64,000 nucleotides of DNA from Sinonovacula constricta (taxonomy: Eukaryota > Mollusca > Bivalvia > Cardiida > Solecurtidae): positions 24,776,879 through 24,840,878 of the forward strand of contig CM017572.1 of assembly GCA_007844125.1 (NCBI GenBank), given 5' to 3'. Positions 10,560 through 22,475 of this stretch are shown piece by piece. Under the pieces are notes generated by a model that made no database searches, had not been told where the DNA came from, and saw only the letters and a list, made by a program, of their open reading frames with translations. Numbering within the stretch: position 1 is the first letter of the stretch; each line of letters opens with the position of its first letter. The position numbers and the translations under genes were made by a program.

Positions 10560-11765
10560 CACTGTAAAGCTTGATATGGCTGCGGTATTGACATTTTCCT
10601 GTCTTGAAATCTGACCTTAGGTCTCGTAAAGGTGTTGTAAGAGGTTAGGTGACGGGCGCCAGCATGAGAATACGAGTGTGTGAGTGACCAATTGAGCCGT
10701 CTTGTTAACATGATACATCGGTCACACGCTGAAACCTCCTGGGAAAATCGCCACTCCGATCTAATGGTCGCGTTTCGTTGTCAATAAGTCAATAGTATAT
10801 TGACTGTTGACAGCGACGTGCTCTTGGCGATGACAAGTGAACATTGTGCAGACATGTACAGACTAAGGCAGACATCCCCTTGGACAGCGGCTGAGCGATT
10901 ACAACTGAAACAAAAATAGCCAAAAACAAAAAACAAAACAAAAACTGGTCACTAACTTGCAACATATGTTAATGACAGTTATCTTTCCTACATGTAGTTG
11001 TTTGCTGCTAACAACATTATGAACACAAAAAGGAGTTACAAAACAATATATATAATACCCAGCAAAACGGTACAGATTCTAACCAAACATTTCCAAGCGA
11101 CCCAGCGACAGGGATGGATTCAAAGGGTGGTGATGGGGGATGCATCCCCCATCGACCAGTAAAAAGTGTAGAGCTGTGAAAACACATAAATGTACGCTTA
11201 AAAATACTAAGGGTTTAAAGTGAATTTTATCTGCTTAGGTCCAAGTTAACATCTCTAACTGTGTGTGTATATCTAGTATTTACTGCGGTAAAGTTGAATG
11301 GATCTTAATTCATACCCCCCACGCCCCACCCCACCCCCCAAAAAATAAATAAATTAAATAAAAAATAAAATTTGGATCCGCCACTGCCTGATCTAGATCA
11401 ACACTTCATCCTTACGACTTAAATTTTATTAATAAAAGGTTAAATGCTAAAAATCATTATCCTAGCTCGACCCCAGCATGCATCATCGGACACGAAGTGT
11501 CGTAAAGCACCTTCGCATATAATGCCTATTTTATACGGTGAAGCGACGTCGCCAAATGCTGTTACATATCTTAAAATCTCCATATTCATTCACGCATACC
11601 TAAGTGTGCAGTTGTATTGATATCGTTCTGATGTGCTGTTAATAAGAAGCTTTAACTGGCTTTATGAGGGTATGTAGTTTTTCGTTTGGTATGCAACACG
11701 TGTTTTCCATTACTGCAAGCACTAAACAAGTCTGAGGGCATGTTTTGTCTTAATGTATGATTCAA
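10560..11765 (+). repeat. Segmental duplication K, copy 1
   Basis: Collinear with 18780-20625. Matching points, in order, are the TGTCAATAAGTCAAT...TTGACAGCG block (10780/19020), CTTGGACAG.GGC.GAGC (10880/19130), TCCAAGCGA (11090/19787), AATCATTATCC / GATCATTATCC (11455/20280), CGCCAAATG.TGTTA (11550/20392), TTCATTCAC.CATA and ATGTGCTG.TAA. Copy 1 carries a repeat H insertion that copy 2 lacks; copy 2 carries SINE B at that level of the block. Confidence 0.65.
11108..11395 (+). mobile_element. Dispersed repeat H, copy 2 (MITE-like)
   Basis: Left end CAGGGATGGATTCAAA and right end TTTGGATCCGCCACTG are imperfect reverse complements, like hAT-type non-autonomous elements whose ends read CAGTGGCGGATCCA. 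The interior is AT-rich without coding capacity. It interrupts duplication K, as shown by comparison with the second K copy. An 8-bp target duplication is not obvious, so the superfamily assignment is tentative. Confidence 0.55.
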
Positions 11766-12429
11766 TGTTGTATTTGTTTGGAAAAAAACATATCACGGAC
11801 ACAACAACATCGTATTGGGAATGACAACATATAAGATCTAGAGAAAAGAAGCACCAGACAAATCGCAGGTCAACTGATGGAAGTTCTACATAAAGTGATT
11901 GAATTGGTCCATTTAAAAAAAAAATGTATGATTTTTAAATTAATTTAATCTGAGTTTTCGTTATTACATTTTAAAACACGAATATCTTAAACGCCTGTTT
12001 ATAGCTATACATAACATGGAGAAAAAAAAAATGCTTCAGACTGGTCCTTTGGTTAAGGTTATCATTAAGCTAAGATTTGATCTTACTAATTATGCAAATA
12101 AGTTCTCATGAATATTCATGACGGGGGCTCGAACCTACAGTAGTAATGGGAATAGGAGTTACGTGTAAGGTAAGGGTTGGGTTAACGTTTGCGCTGCATT
12201 GTTTTATTACTTGGAGTGATAGCTGATGACCGATAGTTGAAAGTGTTTTTAATTAGGCTGCGGGTTGGTTATGGAAAAGCATAAAGTTTTGGTGATTTTG
12301 TCTGCTGTCGTAATTGACAACAGCTATTTGCGGCTTCGAAATAACATATCGCACATTTTATAAAGTTCAATGTCTGACTGTTTTATTGTTTGTAAAGAAT
12401 AATATTTTGCTCAGTTCATTGTTCATGTG
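11766..12429. other. AT-rich stretch, nothing recognised
   Basis: No supported gene or element. A weak continuation of duplication K may extend to about 11900. Confidence 0.45.
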
Positions 12430-12945
12430 CCGACTGTTAGTTGTCTCATGTCTGATAGAATATTTTATTGTCGCCGCCGCGGCGGTGTCTTTATTTTATC
12501 GTTCCTGAAAAGTCCCATGGATGTTGTTCTATAAACAAGTAAAATGCGGCACTTTTGTGCGTTGAATTTCGTTTATTATCCAACATTTGTGAATGTCAGA
12601 ATTAAATTAGATTGTAGATGAAAATGTTGCTCATTATTTCCTATCACTTGAAATTGTTAATGTTTCATGTGTGTAGAAATGATTTGTTAAAGTTACATTG
12701 TATTTGTTACAACCATGTACTATGTACAAGTCAAATGTTATGCTGTACTCTGTTTGTATTTTCTCGTGTGTTTAAAGACTGCGTGAACAATTGACGGCAC
12801 TGTAAATCTGTTAACACCAACAAGGTGTTTCTATTTCTTAGTCAGTTTGTTGTTAGTCAAAATTGCTTCTTCGTTGAATAGGACCTAAACGGCGATCTTT
12901 GTTGTTTTGCATCGAAGGTCTCTTTTAACACTGTTTGTTTTCTAT
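12430..12945 (+). repeat. Segmental duplication S, copy 1
   Basis: Collinear with 31985-33125. Shared words are TCCCATGGAT, TGTTGTTCT.TAAACAA, AATATCAGAATTAAA-type, ACAAGTCAAATGTT, CTGTTTGTATT, AACAAGGT.TT and AGGACCT.ACGGCG. No coding frame is conserved between the two copies. Confidence 0.65.
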
Positions 12946-12984
12946 AAGAGGAACGAGGGTGGGGCGCTCTACAAACCTTTTAAT

Positions 12985-13075
12985 AGGGATGTTAACGAAT
13001 ATTCGACTATTCGAATATTATGTCGGTATTCGAATAAAGATCAAGGGATTCGAATACTTTATAATTTTCATTCAC
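12985..13075. repeat. Cluster of TTCGAA-type palindromes
   Basis: AATATTCGACTATTCGAATATT and three further ATTCGAAT-like words occur within 90 bp, preceded by TAGGGATGTTAACGAATATT. Clusters of this kind occur at ends of some DNA transposons, but no matching second end was found here, so the element class is left open. Confidence 0.4.
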
Positions 13076-13280
13076 TTATTCACGTTTGTTAATTAAGTAA
13101 GAGATAAAATCGTATTTCTGTAGCTGACCGTATTTGTTTTTTAAGCATCTGCAGTGTGCCCTTTTTCCAGCTGACCGTCCCACGGACAGTAAGTGTTTCT
13201 CTTTGTTTTTGAGTATATGTCACTTTTATATTTGACTTTGTCATATTTCCTTGCATGCTTGTGCCAATTCAGGGTTCATG

Positions 13281-13469
13281 GACCCTCACCGCATCGGTCT
13301 CGAGTCCCGGTCGGGGCAACCACTTTTATGTGGGGAGGATTTCTAGCTAACCCGTGGTGTGCCAGTGGTTCTACCCAGACTTAAGTTTAGGGTCTTCTTC
13401 CATCAATAATTAGCTGGACGTCGCGAATATCACCATAACTGTATTTGTGCGATTCAACAAAAAAAAATG
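13281..13469 (+). mobile_element. SINE family A (second subfamily), 5'-truncated
   Basis: Begins inside the head at the B box (TCTCGAGTCCCGGTCGGGGC). It continues through the subfamily-2 body (TATGTGGGGAGG, AGTGGTTCTACCCAGAC, ATAATTAGCTGGACGTCG) and ends in an A tail. The A box is absent. Confidence 0.8.
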
Positions 13470-13544
13470 TCATAACATTTGTTGACATGTAAGAACCTTC
13501 TAAATTAGTTTTTTAAGCACATGCTTTACCCACATTTGTTTGAA

Positions 13545-13860
13545 TACCAACCCAATCTCCCCCAGCATGTTTGTCGCAGGCACAAAGAGGCAAGGGTCGC
13601 TCTTGATTATTATTTAGTGTCAGAATAGAAATCCTTCATAGCAATATGCAGAGCTATCAATACCAGAATATTTCGAATCATGCTGACATAATGTAATGAC
13701 AAAGCAATAGCGAGGCAATGTTACAACGCTAATTACATCTGGGATCATTGCGCGCAGCGTATCTGTTTATATTTGTTGAAAGCTTTCCATTTTGGGGAAA
13801 AACTGTTAAAATGCGTATTTATTGTGTTACTGAGGCTGTATTTCGTAAAAAAACTGACTT
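13545..13860 (+). repeat. Old duplicated block Q, copy 2
   Basis: Counterpart of 8100-8400, with the same order of short matches (AGAGCTATCAAT/CATGTCAATTATT, GCAATAGCGAGGCAATGTTACAAC). Confidence 0.5.
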
Positions 13861-14098
13861 GTAACTCATTTTGACTCCGATGGGCAAACCCCACATAGCC
13901 TGACCAGGTTGCCATTTAAAATGCTAGCATTGCGTGTTAAAAGCACTTTCAAAATTATTAAGTCGCTGATGTACGTTGTACTAATTTCATATCCGTTTTT
14001 TTACAAATTTAACAGACAGGTTTGGTTCGCCTAATCGTATGCATTTAGCCAAAGCTTAACAATTTTATTATTTACGACAAGGAATAAGTAACCAACTT

Positions 14099-14242
14099 TC
14101 AGCCTTTAACCGGTTCGAGTCTCTGTGTGGAACAACAACTTAATGTACGAAGATCTTCTAGCTGACGTGTGATGCGAGGGTGGTTCTTCCCAGGCTTTTG
14201 GCTGGGGTCTTCCTCCAACGAAAATGGCTTGACGTCATTGTG
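14099..14242 (+). mobile_element. SINE family A, degenerate fragment
   Basis: GGTTCGAGTCTCTG (B box), CTTAATGTACGAAGATCTTC and GGGGTCTTCCTCCAACGAAAA align to the family A body. Both ends are missing or unrecognisable. Confidence 0.65.
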
Positions 14243-15640
14243 TGTTGCTCGCTCGGAACGAACAGCGGCTTGTAACACCTGAAGCCATTGGGCGTCTCTT
14301 GAAAAAAAGATTACACCAAGATTGAATATGGTACCATGGATTTTGGCATTTAGGCCTAAATGTGTACTCCATTGATTACATATAAGAAAACCCATTGATT
14401 TTTTTTTTAAATATGTTATACTGCAAATATATGCTAATGGCTACGTTTAATGAAATGAAGACGCTGCAAGTACTTTGTCATTCACTGCTTCTGAAATGAA
14501 TATGTTTTTTTTTTCTTTTCACAATGCCTACCGGTGAAATTAAACTGCTGTCCATAAATATTTTTTATAGTCTTGTGTGTTAGATTAACCGATCCTTTTC
14601 AAACTAGATAACTCCGCATTTAATGAATTGAACATAAACTTTAAATGTCGAGGTCAAAGCCCGGTTGACCCACCGCGGGAGATTATGTCACTTTTGTTCT
14701 ATGTTAGTAACATAAACAATAATCAGGACACTGAATTCATGCGCGTTTTGAAGAGGGACTACATTCGTAGTTCTTTAAACATTGTATTTTTAATAATTTT
14801 CTACATCTAGTCTCTGACCAAACTTGACATGGAAAACGTTACCACTCAATATTTTTGTTCTCCTACGGGATGTTATCGTGTAACTCACATCGAATCACGG
14901 AACTACGTAGAACTATTTTTTGTAGCGCTGGAGACAGGATTTATCTCAAGTTGTTAGGTCGGCAGATTCCTGTATAAAACAGTTACTTTGTGTTCACTGC
15001 TTTCGTAATGAATGCAAGTAGTGCTGTACCCTATCTTTAACTATTCTCGCAAGCAACCCTACGTTTTATCAACCACTACCTTTCACTACCACTCTACCGA
15101 ATCCGTATAAAACCTGCTGTTTGCGACAATAGCTGTCAATGTATCAATGTATCGACCTGACGAGGCATCGCCGTACTCCCGTCTCCTGCCTACCACCAGA
15201 CTTGCAAGACTTGTCGCTGGCACCAAGTGAACATCAGCTTGTTACAAACATCACGAGACGCGTTGACAAGTTAATAACAATCAGAAGAAAGGTTGGTATG
15301 GCATTGAGGCAAGGCCAAAGCAGGACCAAGCCAACACATGTGACAAATGCATCAAGATAGCTCTTCATAATCGATGCAGCATACAAATCAATCAGAGGAC
15401 TTGCTTTGCGGGCCCTTTACCCGCCACATTTGTTGATATGCACATACCTAATTTTAAAAAACAACTCACTATTGTTCATCGGACATGTTCTTTCGATATT
15501 ATAAAGCTGCTTTAATAGATTCTGCAATGTTTATCAATATTTCCTTTTTTATCAGAATTTAACATCACACAAAATTAAATAATTAAATAAAATATAAAAT
15601 AAATATTTTTACCAGAGAGAGTATAGGATGGGCATTAACA
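14243..15640. other. Mostly AT-rich, no gene recognised
   Basis: A 73-codon frame at 15139-15360 lies in a locally GC-richer segment and reads as a basic, Arg-rich peptide. No domain was recognised and it lacks support as a gene. 14590-14680 has a faint likeness to 47080-47160 (AACTCCGC, GTCGAGG, CCGG). Nothing else was found. Confidence 0.45.
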
Positions 15641-15955
15641 GATAAAAATGTGTGATTTATTGGTTTTATTTTAGTATATGCCAGTTTTAAACATTTACAC
15701 CTAGGTTGTCTAAAGTGTTGTAAGTAAAGAAAAGAAATTCCCTACAAACTGCTTCATCTTTGTCTACAAACTCTCTTCGAAGGACTTAACTAATGTTAAT
15801 TGGGCGTCAAATTCCTAAAAGCAGTTAACAGTAAAAACGTTATCAGACGTATTCAGACTGTAGTGCCTTTTGCACGTGGCTATGTCTAGCCAGTGTTAAC
15901 ATTTGGCCACACACCTTTTAGCCGCTCTGACCTCAACTTAAACAAGACAAAACGT
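15640..15955 (+). repeat. Inverted segmental duplication T, copy 1
   Basis: Together with the adjoining SINE B (15956-16250) it matches 38505-39011 in reverse complement: TGTGTGATTTATTGGTTTTA, CAAAGATGAAGC-type, TGACGCCCAATTAACATTAG-type and AGTGCCTTTTG. The SINE sits at the same junction in both copies, so SINE plus flank were duplicated together. Confidence 0.75.
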
Positions 15956-16250
15956 ACCGGACCTGGTAGCGCAATCGATATAGCATCGGCTCCAGGTACG
16001 GGATGCCCCGAGTTCGATCCAGGGGTGCGCAATATACCTAAGTCGATAAAAGTGGTATAGCTCCCTTGCTGACCTTTAAACAAATATAAGGGTAGTTCCA
16101 CGACTGGTTGGCCCCGTGTCAGGATAATTTCACTAGGTGTGGTATTATGCCAGGTGTTACGGCATGCTATACACAGTGAAGGAAGGCAACATATTTGCTT
16201 CAAGTGGACATCGTTTCCAGATAAATGAAATACTGTTTGTTGGTGCATAT
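15956..16250 (+). mobile_element. SINE family B, full-length copy
   Basis: GGACCTGGTAGCGCAATCG head, B box GAGTTCGATCC, body AAGGGTAGTTCCACGACTGG and TGCCAGGTGTTACGGCATGC, ending around GAAATACTGTTTGTTGG. The simple-sequence tail is absent. Confidence 0.85.
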
Positions 16251-16264
16251 GCTTGATTAAACTA

Positions 16265-16660
16265 AACCTCGCGATTTTTACTTGTCTCAGCCTCGTGTGA
16301 TAACATTTTCTTTAGTCAACACTTACCTAGTAATCTCTATATTTCGCTTAAAATGCCCATTGTTTCTAAATCTATAAAAAATAAACACGATAAGGATTTC
16401 AGTTTAATATAGACATCGACGTCAAAGCTGAATACCCCCATGTTCGTGTGAAGTAATCTCAAAATAAAGTGGTCACTGTTTTGTTGTTGTTGTTGTTGTT
16501 GTTGTTGTTTCTGTTTAAACGTTTTGTAATGACAACTGTAACCTTACTTTTCACGCGGATGTAGGGCACAAATGAACAGAATTTCACGGGATCTTTTCAG
16601 ACAACAATAAATTACGTGGTTGCACGAGAGAATGAAATGGTTCTTATATTTTTGATTTCT
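16265..16660 (+). mobile_element. MITE family D, copy 3 (ends eroded)
   Basis: Shares TTTCTAAATCTATAAA, GACATCGACGTCAAAGCTG, TAATGACAACTGT and TTTCACGGGATCTTTTCAG with the other D copies. A (GTT)n microsatellite at 16479-16510 has expanded inside it. No terminal repeats remain. Confidence 0.6.
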
Positions 16661-18228
16661 CAATTAAGTGCTAGTCCTGTATCTGGAATTACGGTCAGAT
16701 TGATCAATAACCATTTTGTTCATTAATAACACTTAACATCTGATAACGAACACGTTAGTAATCAATAACGTTTTATACATTAACTTCGATGGTAAACACC
16801 GTAAGTAGAAAGGGTTCCATTTATCTGCGAATATAATAAGTATTGTGTTCAGTCTGTAATCTGTTGTTGTAGCGGTCTTCAAAATTTGATATTTATTCAT
16901 AGTAAGGGAGGTAAAATACTATATAATTGTATGTATCACTTAGCTTTACAATAAAAGTTATTCCGTTTATTAATGCCGACTGACATTAATGTCAGCTGTG
17001 CGTCTTTAGTAATAGATTGTAGTCGCCGTAGGACGTTGGCAATTATTACGTAATTATGTAATTATCTGTTATTTATGAACCATTTTGTTTATGTAGATGA
17101 TTTTCTACAGGATATTCCCTTATACATTCATCCATATGTACAGCGACTTTGGTTGTTGTAATATTACTACAAAACAAGTTATTAGGGCAGTGACAAAACT
17201 TTTGGATCATCCCTCGTACTATATTTTTAATGTGGTGTTCTTTTAATTCGTTCGAACTTTATCCACATTTGCTCTGGTGCCCCCTTTTTTAATACAATTT
17301 TATTGTTATTGAGCAGCACAAGTTATTTTACAAAAGAGTACGAATAACCAATGATCGATTTTTTTAAATTTATATATGGTTAGAAGGGAAATTCTTTTTC
17401 AATGTTTTGAATGATTTAAACCAATGTTTGAATGAAGAAGAAAGGATTTTTAAACGTTGAAGTCGTATATATATCTGACACTTATATTTTTTGTAGTTTA
17501 TATTGAAGTATAAGTACCTACAGTGCTTTGATAGTGATTGCTTTATTTGTTCTTTCTTTTTCCAGTGAAAATTGATGCAAACCAAAACGCAATAATGAAC
17601 TTTTGGAAAACAAAAATAATGACGTAGAGACGCGATTTATTGGTCATGCTTAATTCAGCATATTCATTTTCTGTTTTATTAAAGGCTAAATTAATTTAGA
17701 ACATCATAATATCACGTTGGTTGGATGCATAATAATGTTCATTAACTATCAGTAGTTGTATGATTTTGGCATGTTTGAAATGTCATGTATAAGAAGTAGT
17801 GTTCTCGGAACCAAGTTTTATAAAAAAAAAAAAAAGAATGAATGTTTGAACACAGGGTTGCAGCGCATTTCTCGAAATGCCAACTTTGTACATGCATTGT
17901 CTAAATATTTGTACAAGTTACAAAACTGCAATTAGAGGACTGTAGTTGCACTATATGCCTTCTTTCGGGATACCTGTAATTTTCTTTAGACTTGGCTGCA
18001 ACAACATCGATTTCAAACCCAATTACGTTGTTTCAATAGCTTGTCTCAGATTCGTCTGGCGTCTTGCTCCAACATTAATGGCTACATTCCGCTATAATTA
18101 CTATAATATATTGAGATGTTGTTTATAGCTTCAAACCCTTTCATTCAGAGATACATTTCTGCAACATATTCACTGTTAAATTGGCGAAGTTCATCTATTA
18201 TTTGGGGCGAAGACCCCCCCACACAAAA
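16661..18228. other. AT-rich stretch, nothing recognised
   Basis: Short frames at 17370-17585 and 17946-18128 have no recognisable domain. No repeat family boundary was found. Confidence 0.5.
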
Positions 18229-18672
18229 AGTCTGGATGTCGTCATAATTGTATCAGTGCAATGCATTTAGAAACATGAAGACGATAATTGTTTGTTGTTG
18301 TTTTTTTTCAAATACAAAGCAGCAAGAATTTTGGGCCATTATAGTGACGTCCAGCTATCTTCTTGGCAGGAGACCCCAGACAGATGTCTGGAAGTCGCTA
18401 TAATTGTATCGGCGAAAAGCGAATAGAAACATGCAGACATCTATTGTTTGTTTTTGAAATATATAGCAGCGGCCATTTATGGTCACTATAGCGACGTGAA
18501 GAAAGAACTTTGACAAATGTCTGGGTAGAACCACCGGCGCACCGTCAGAATCATGACTTTCCCATATTAAGGCTTAAGTCTCCAACTCTCGAACCCACGC
18601 GGTGTGAGGCTTAACAGTCGAAGGAGTTACAGGTGGGATACTCTTTCACTACGCCACGAGGGCCCAAGACAA
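18229..18672 (-). mobile_element. SINE family A copy with ~154-bp internal tandem duplication
   Basis: On the minus strand the head and B box are seen at 18595-18672 (plus-strand text CGAACCCACGCGG). The body TGGGTAGAACCACCGGCGCA is at about 18521, and the tail region appears twice. Segments beginning GTCTGGATGTCG (18229) and GTCTGGAAGTCG (18383) are direct copies of each other, so part of the 3' half was duplicated after insertion. Confidence 0.75.
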
Positions 18673-19175
18673 TTGTTTCGGTGCTATGCCTATCTAAAAA
18701 AGGTAACCATGGAAACAAAATCACAACCAATTCATCATCTTACTATATGTACAAGATTAGGTATCGCGATAAGAGTATTTTCTGTATTCTGACAACGTCT
18801 TGATTGATTTGGTTGCCTGCGAGTTGCCCTTAACATTGCTGCAACAGAATATGCAATTAAAGCCAGAGCATGTCTGTAAAAACTAAAGTTGTAAATGGTG
18901 TTAAAAAGAGAGCATGGATTTGTGTGTTATGAACGGAACAAACTTATTGACGTGGTATATTTCCATCGCGGTTAAATCTCTTGAGAAAATCGTTATTTTG
19001 ATCCGATGGTCTCCTTTCACTGTCAATAAGTCAATGATTATAGATGTTAACTGTTGACAGCGTCTTGGCTTTTAGCCGTCCGAATGACAACCGTGTTTTC
19101 ATGTACAAGCTTGCACAAACATTACCTTGGACAGTGGCCGAGCAATGATAATAGAACGAACCCACATGCTAAGAT

Positions 19176-19465
19176 TTATAAAGCACATTCCGTACGGGAG
19201 GCCCCTGGTTCGAACCCGAGTCGCGATATACCAAAGGCCTTAAAAAGGTAGTGGTAAGTTCCCATGCTAACGCTCAAGCAAATATAAGGGTAGCTCTACG
19301 ACTGGTTGGCCCGGTGTCAGGATAATGTGACTGGGTGTGGTATCATGCCAGGTGTTCATGGCATGTTATATACAGTGAAGGCAGCATTATAGCTTGGAGT
19401 GGACATCTTCTCCAGATAACTGAAATACTGTTTGTGGGACGATAAACTCAATAAACAAACAAACG
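19176..19465 (+). mobile_element. SINE family B, altered 5' end
   Basis: Body and tail are typical (AAGGGTAGCTCTACGACTGG, TGCCAGGTGTTCATGGCATG, (CAAA)n). The A-box half is replaced by AATGATAATAGAACGAACCC-type sequence that also precedes the copy at 22254. The B box (TGGTTCGAACCC) is intact. Confidence 0.8.
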
Positions 19466-19834
19466 TAGCACTTTTTTAACATTGATTGCATGTCTTTACC
19501 GCATTGATACATTACTTACTTCACGTCGTAACATATACATGTGCCTTTTTGACTTCGTAGATATCTGATAGCTGAACATATGTAGTCCAATTCATCATGA
19601 CGATTTTTTTCAATTGTTTGCATGGGCAATAGCGAAAAAAAAAGACAAAAACATCCCCTGGTCTACATTTGGTAAAAACAATTTAAGTTCGTTCCTGTTT
19701 AACAAATTATACATGCAATTATGGGAGTAACACAAACGCAATGCAGGAAGCTTAGCAAAACCTTATATTTTCTAATCTGATATGTCCAAGCGAGAGTTTT
19801 CTGACCTAGATATTCACACCATTTTCAGCTGGCA

Positions 19835-20262
19835 AAAAAACAACAACAACAGGAAATCGCAGCTGTTCTGTGTGACATTTTTCAGAGAAAAGAACTGAGT
19901 ATTCCGTTTTTAACAGTGTAGCTTGTAACAATCCCGTGTAGCTTGCAATTAAAAAGTAGCTGAGGTTTATAGGAATTCGCACTGTTTGGCGAAATGTTGT
20001 TTAACAAAAGAAACGGACCATACCGATGCTAGCAATGCAGCTTGTAAATACAGATGTAGCAGAGAACAAGGAAAACACAGTAGAAGATAGTCTACTTCCC
20101 ATTAGAGTTATGGTTCGTAACTGTCAAGTGTTTATGTAATTAATCGACAGTTTAAGAGTGTGTTTAGTTCCCAGGATAGTAATCTTCTTGTTGAAAGCAC
20201 ATGTCGTCTACGGCGCCTCGGATGTCTCACATCCGTGCTCGTTCTTATATTAACCCTTGGAT
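19835..20262 (+). repeat. Dispersed repeat P, copy 1
   Basis: Shares AAATCGCAGCTGTT, GATAGTCTA..TCCCAT.AGAGTTA.GGTTCGT and GCGCCT.GGATGTCTCACATC with 46340-46600 and 49720-49900. No ends or coding potential could be defined. Confidence 0.55.
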
Positions 20263-21035
20263 AACAGGTTAAAAGCGAATGATCATTATCCCAGACCGAC
20301 CCTTACATGCATCAACCTCAATCCATCATCGGAAACAAAACACTGGCTTACAGTACCTTGGCGAATATGCCGATTCTCTAAGGGTAAGCACAGTCGCCAA
20401 ATGTTGTTATACATCCCAAAAAACTCCATGTTCATTCACACATAGCTGTCTGAAAAGCTGGTTTGATGTCAATATGAAGTGCTGTTGATGTCGATATGAT
20501 GTGCTGCTAACATGCTGGTTTTATGAGAGTTTTTATTTCTTTGGGTATACAACAAGTGTATTCCATTACAGTTATCACTGAATTAGTGTGAATACATGCA
20601 TTTGTCTAGCTGTATATCGTTTTATGCACTGAGAGAATGATGGTCAACCCGATGACGTTCTACCATTTATGGTGGAGAAAGGCCATCAGACAGCCATTTG
20701 GGTAGAATTACTTGTGTAACGAACATCGTGTGGAAAATCTCATCATTCTGAGTTGACGCAGTGGACTAACATGTAAAATGCTGATTGTGTGTCGTTTTAA
20801 GTCAAGCTTACCTTATCAGAAAGCGTGGTGACTTGGGGGTTTATGCGCCTTTTAAGTTGGCGGAGTCGGGGAGTATTTGACCAACTCAGCAAATCAAGGT
20901 CTTTTATCCGTCTGAGGCTCTTTATTTCATGTCTGTATGTCTGTCTGTTTGTCTGTCTGCGTGTCTTTCTGTCCGTCTTTCTGCCTCTCTCATCCCTAAT
21001 TAAGCACAAGTTTCTTTTATGAAATGGTACTTTTA

Positions 21036-21083
21036 CATTTAACTGAAATACTGATGATGGTGGGAAGATAAAACCAATAAATA
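21036..21083 (+). mobile_element. SINE family B tail fragment
   Basis: ACTGAAATACTGATGATGG followed by ATAAACAAACA is the family B 3' end. The rest of the SINE is absent. Confidence 0.6.
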
Positions 21084-22160
21084 AACAAACATAAACAGAT
21101 TTGAGCCATTGTCGATGGAGCATAAATTTGATTTTGTTTGTATGTATTGAGTGTTTTGTGCTTTCAGCACGTTACAACAAGAGTTTAGTGTCTTTGTTTA
21201 CACATTTTGTTACTCCGATGCCGATCTAACAAATACTTTTTCATCTTCACCACCGATGGCCAAACGAATTAAATCTTCAATAACAAAATCGAAGAAAAGC
21301 AACAGCAAAGCCCAGACAGCTGCAATAACAACAGTAACACAAAGTTTTCGGAGCATTCACTTGAATATGTAAATCCTAATTAGTTTTTTTTTTGTAAACT
21401 CTAATCTTTATTGCTTGACATATACAAATATACACTGCAATCAACACTATCGCTGACTGGTAAGTTGCGATTCTTTGGATTCTACGATCGAACGACTAAT
21501 GGGCTGGTCCGATTGACATTCGTAGTATCGTAATTGGACTGTAGTTTATTTCTGAATAAAAAGTGCAAACCTGAGAGTGAGATTCAAACAGTTCCTTGTA
21601 AAAAAAGGAAATTAATTGGTATATAGATTAATCAATGGTGATCTTTTCATTTCCATGTCCACATCTCTATCAGACTTCTACAGTCCGCGAGACATCTAGC
21701 ATGTGCTCATTGGGGGCTAATGGTCATTTCCAACTACGAAGTGATATGATGAAATATTGATAGATTTTGTAACTTAACCTGCGGGATGCTCCGTGAGTGA
21801 TGGCCCTGTCAGTGGTCTGGGATAGTGGTCGGGGTGGTGGTGGTGGTGGTGGTGGTGGTGGTGGGGGGGGGGGGGGGGGGTGGAAGTCCTACCGAAGAAA
21901 TTCCGATACGCTAATTAATATTGCTATTTATGCGATTTTGTTAGTAGGAGACGTTAAGATGCTTGTTTAGTTGTAAAAATTGTAAAAAAAAAATGGAGCA
22001 AAGTAACTTGCTATCCGAGAAGTTGTGTGGGGAATAGGGTTTCAATATCTGCAAGATCAACTTGATTTCCAACAAGGAAGTCCTTACCAGATGATGATAA
22101 TTGGGATATGTCGTAGATACAGTTTTAATCCCCACACGCACCCTTTTTAACCCGAATATT
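21084..22160. other. AT-rich stretch with (GGT)n/G tract
   Basis: A (GGT)n run turning into poly-G lies at 21828-21881. A 73-codon frame at 21151-21372 and a 66-codon minus-strand frame at 21941-22141 show no recognisable domain. Confidence 0.5.
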
Positions 22161-22164
22161 TACC

Positions 22165-22475
22165 TTGGTCAGTGGTCGAACAATGATAATAGAACGAACC
22201 CACATGCTAAGAGCGCTAACCCTAAAGCTTTTACATGTCTATAATGATTATTAAAGCACTTTCCGTACGAGAGGCACCGGGTTCGAACCCGGAGCGCGAT
22301 ATACCAAAGTCGTTAAAAAGGTAGTAGTATAGCTTACTTGCTAACACTTAAGCAAATATGAGGGCAGTTCCACGACTGGTTGGCCCAATGTCAGGACAAT
22401 GTGACTGAGTATGGTATCATGCCAGGTGTTCATGGCATGCTATATACAGTGATGGCAGCAACATATCTTGGCCCC
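22165..22475 (+). mobile_element. SINE family B with K-type 5' flank, 3'-truncated
   Basis: Starts with CAGTGGTCGAACAATGATAA, the same flank that precedes the SINE at 19176. It then runs through B box GGGTTCGAACCC and the family B body, and stops near GATGGCAGCAACATATCTTG without tail. The shared flank means either a duplicated segment or a SINE subfamily with an altered head. Confidence 0.75.

Larger units (their letters stand above)
18780..20625 (+). repeat. Segmental duplication K, copy 2
   Basis: Collinear partner of 10560-11765. It is longer because it contains SINE B (19176-19465) and repeat P (19835-20262), both absent from copy 1. Frames at 20257-20488 fall inside it and have no recognisable product. 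Confidence 0.65.

Noticed and set aside
15886..16248. 120-codon minus-strand frame
   Set aside because: It is SINE B read antisense; similar frames recur at other SINE copies.
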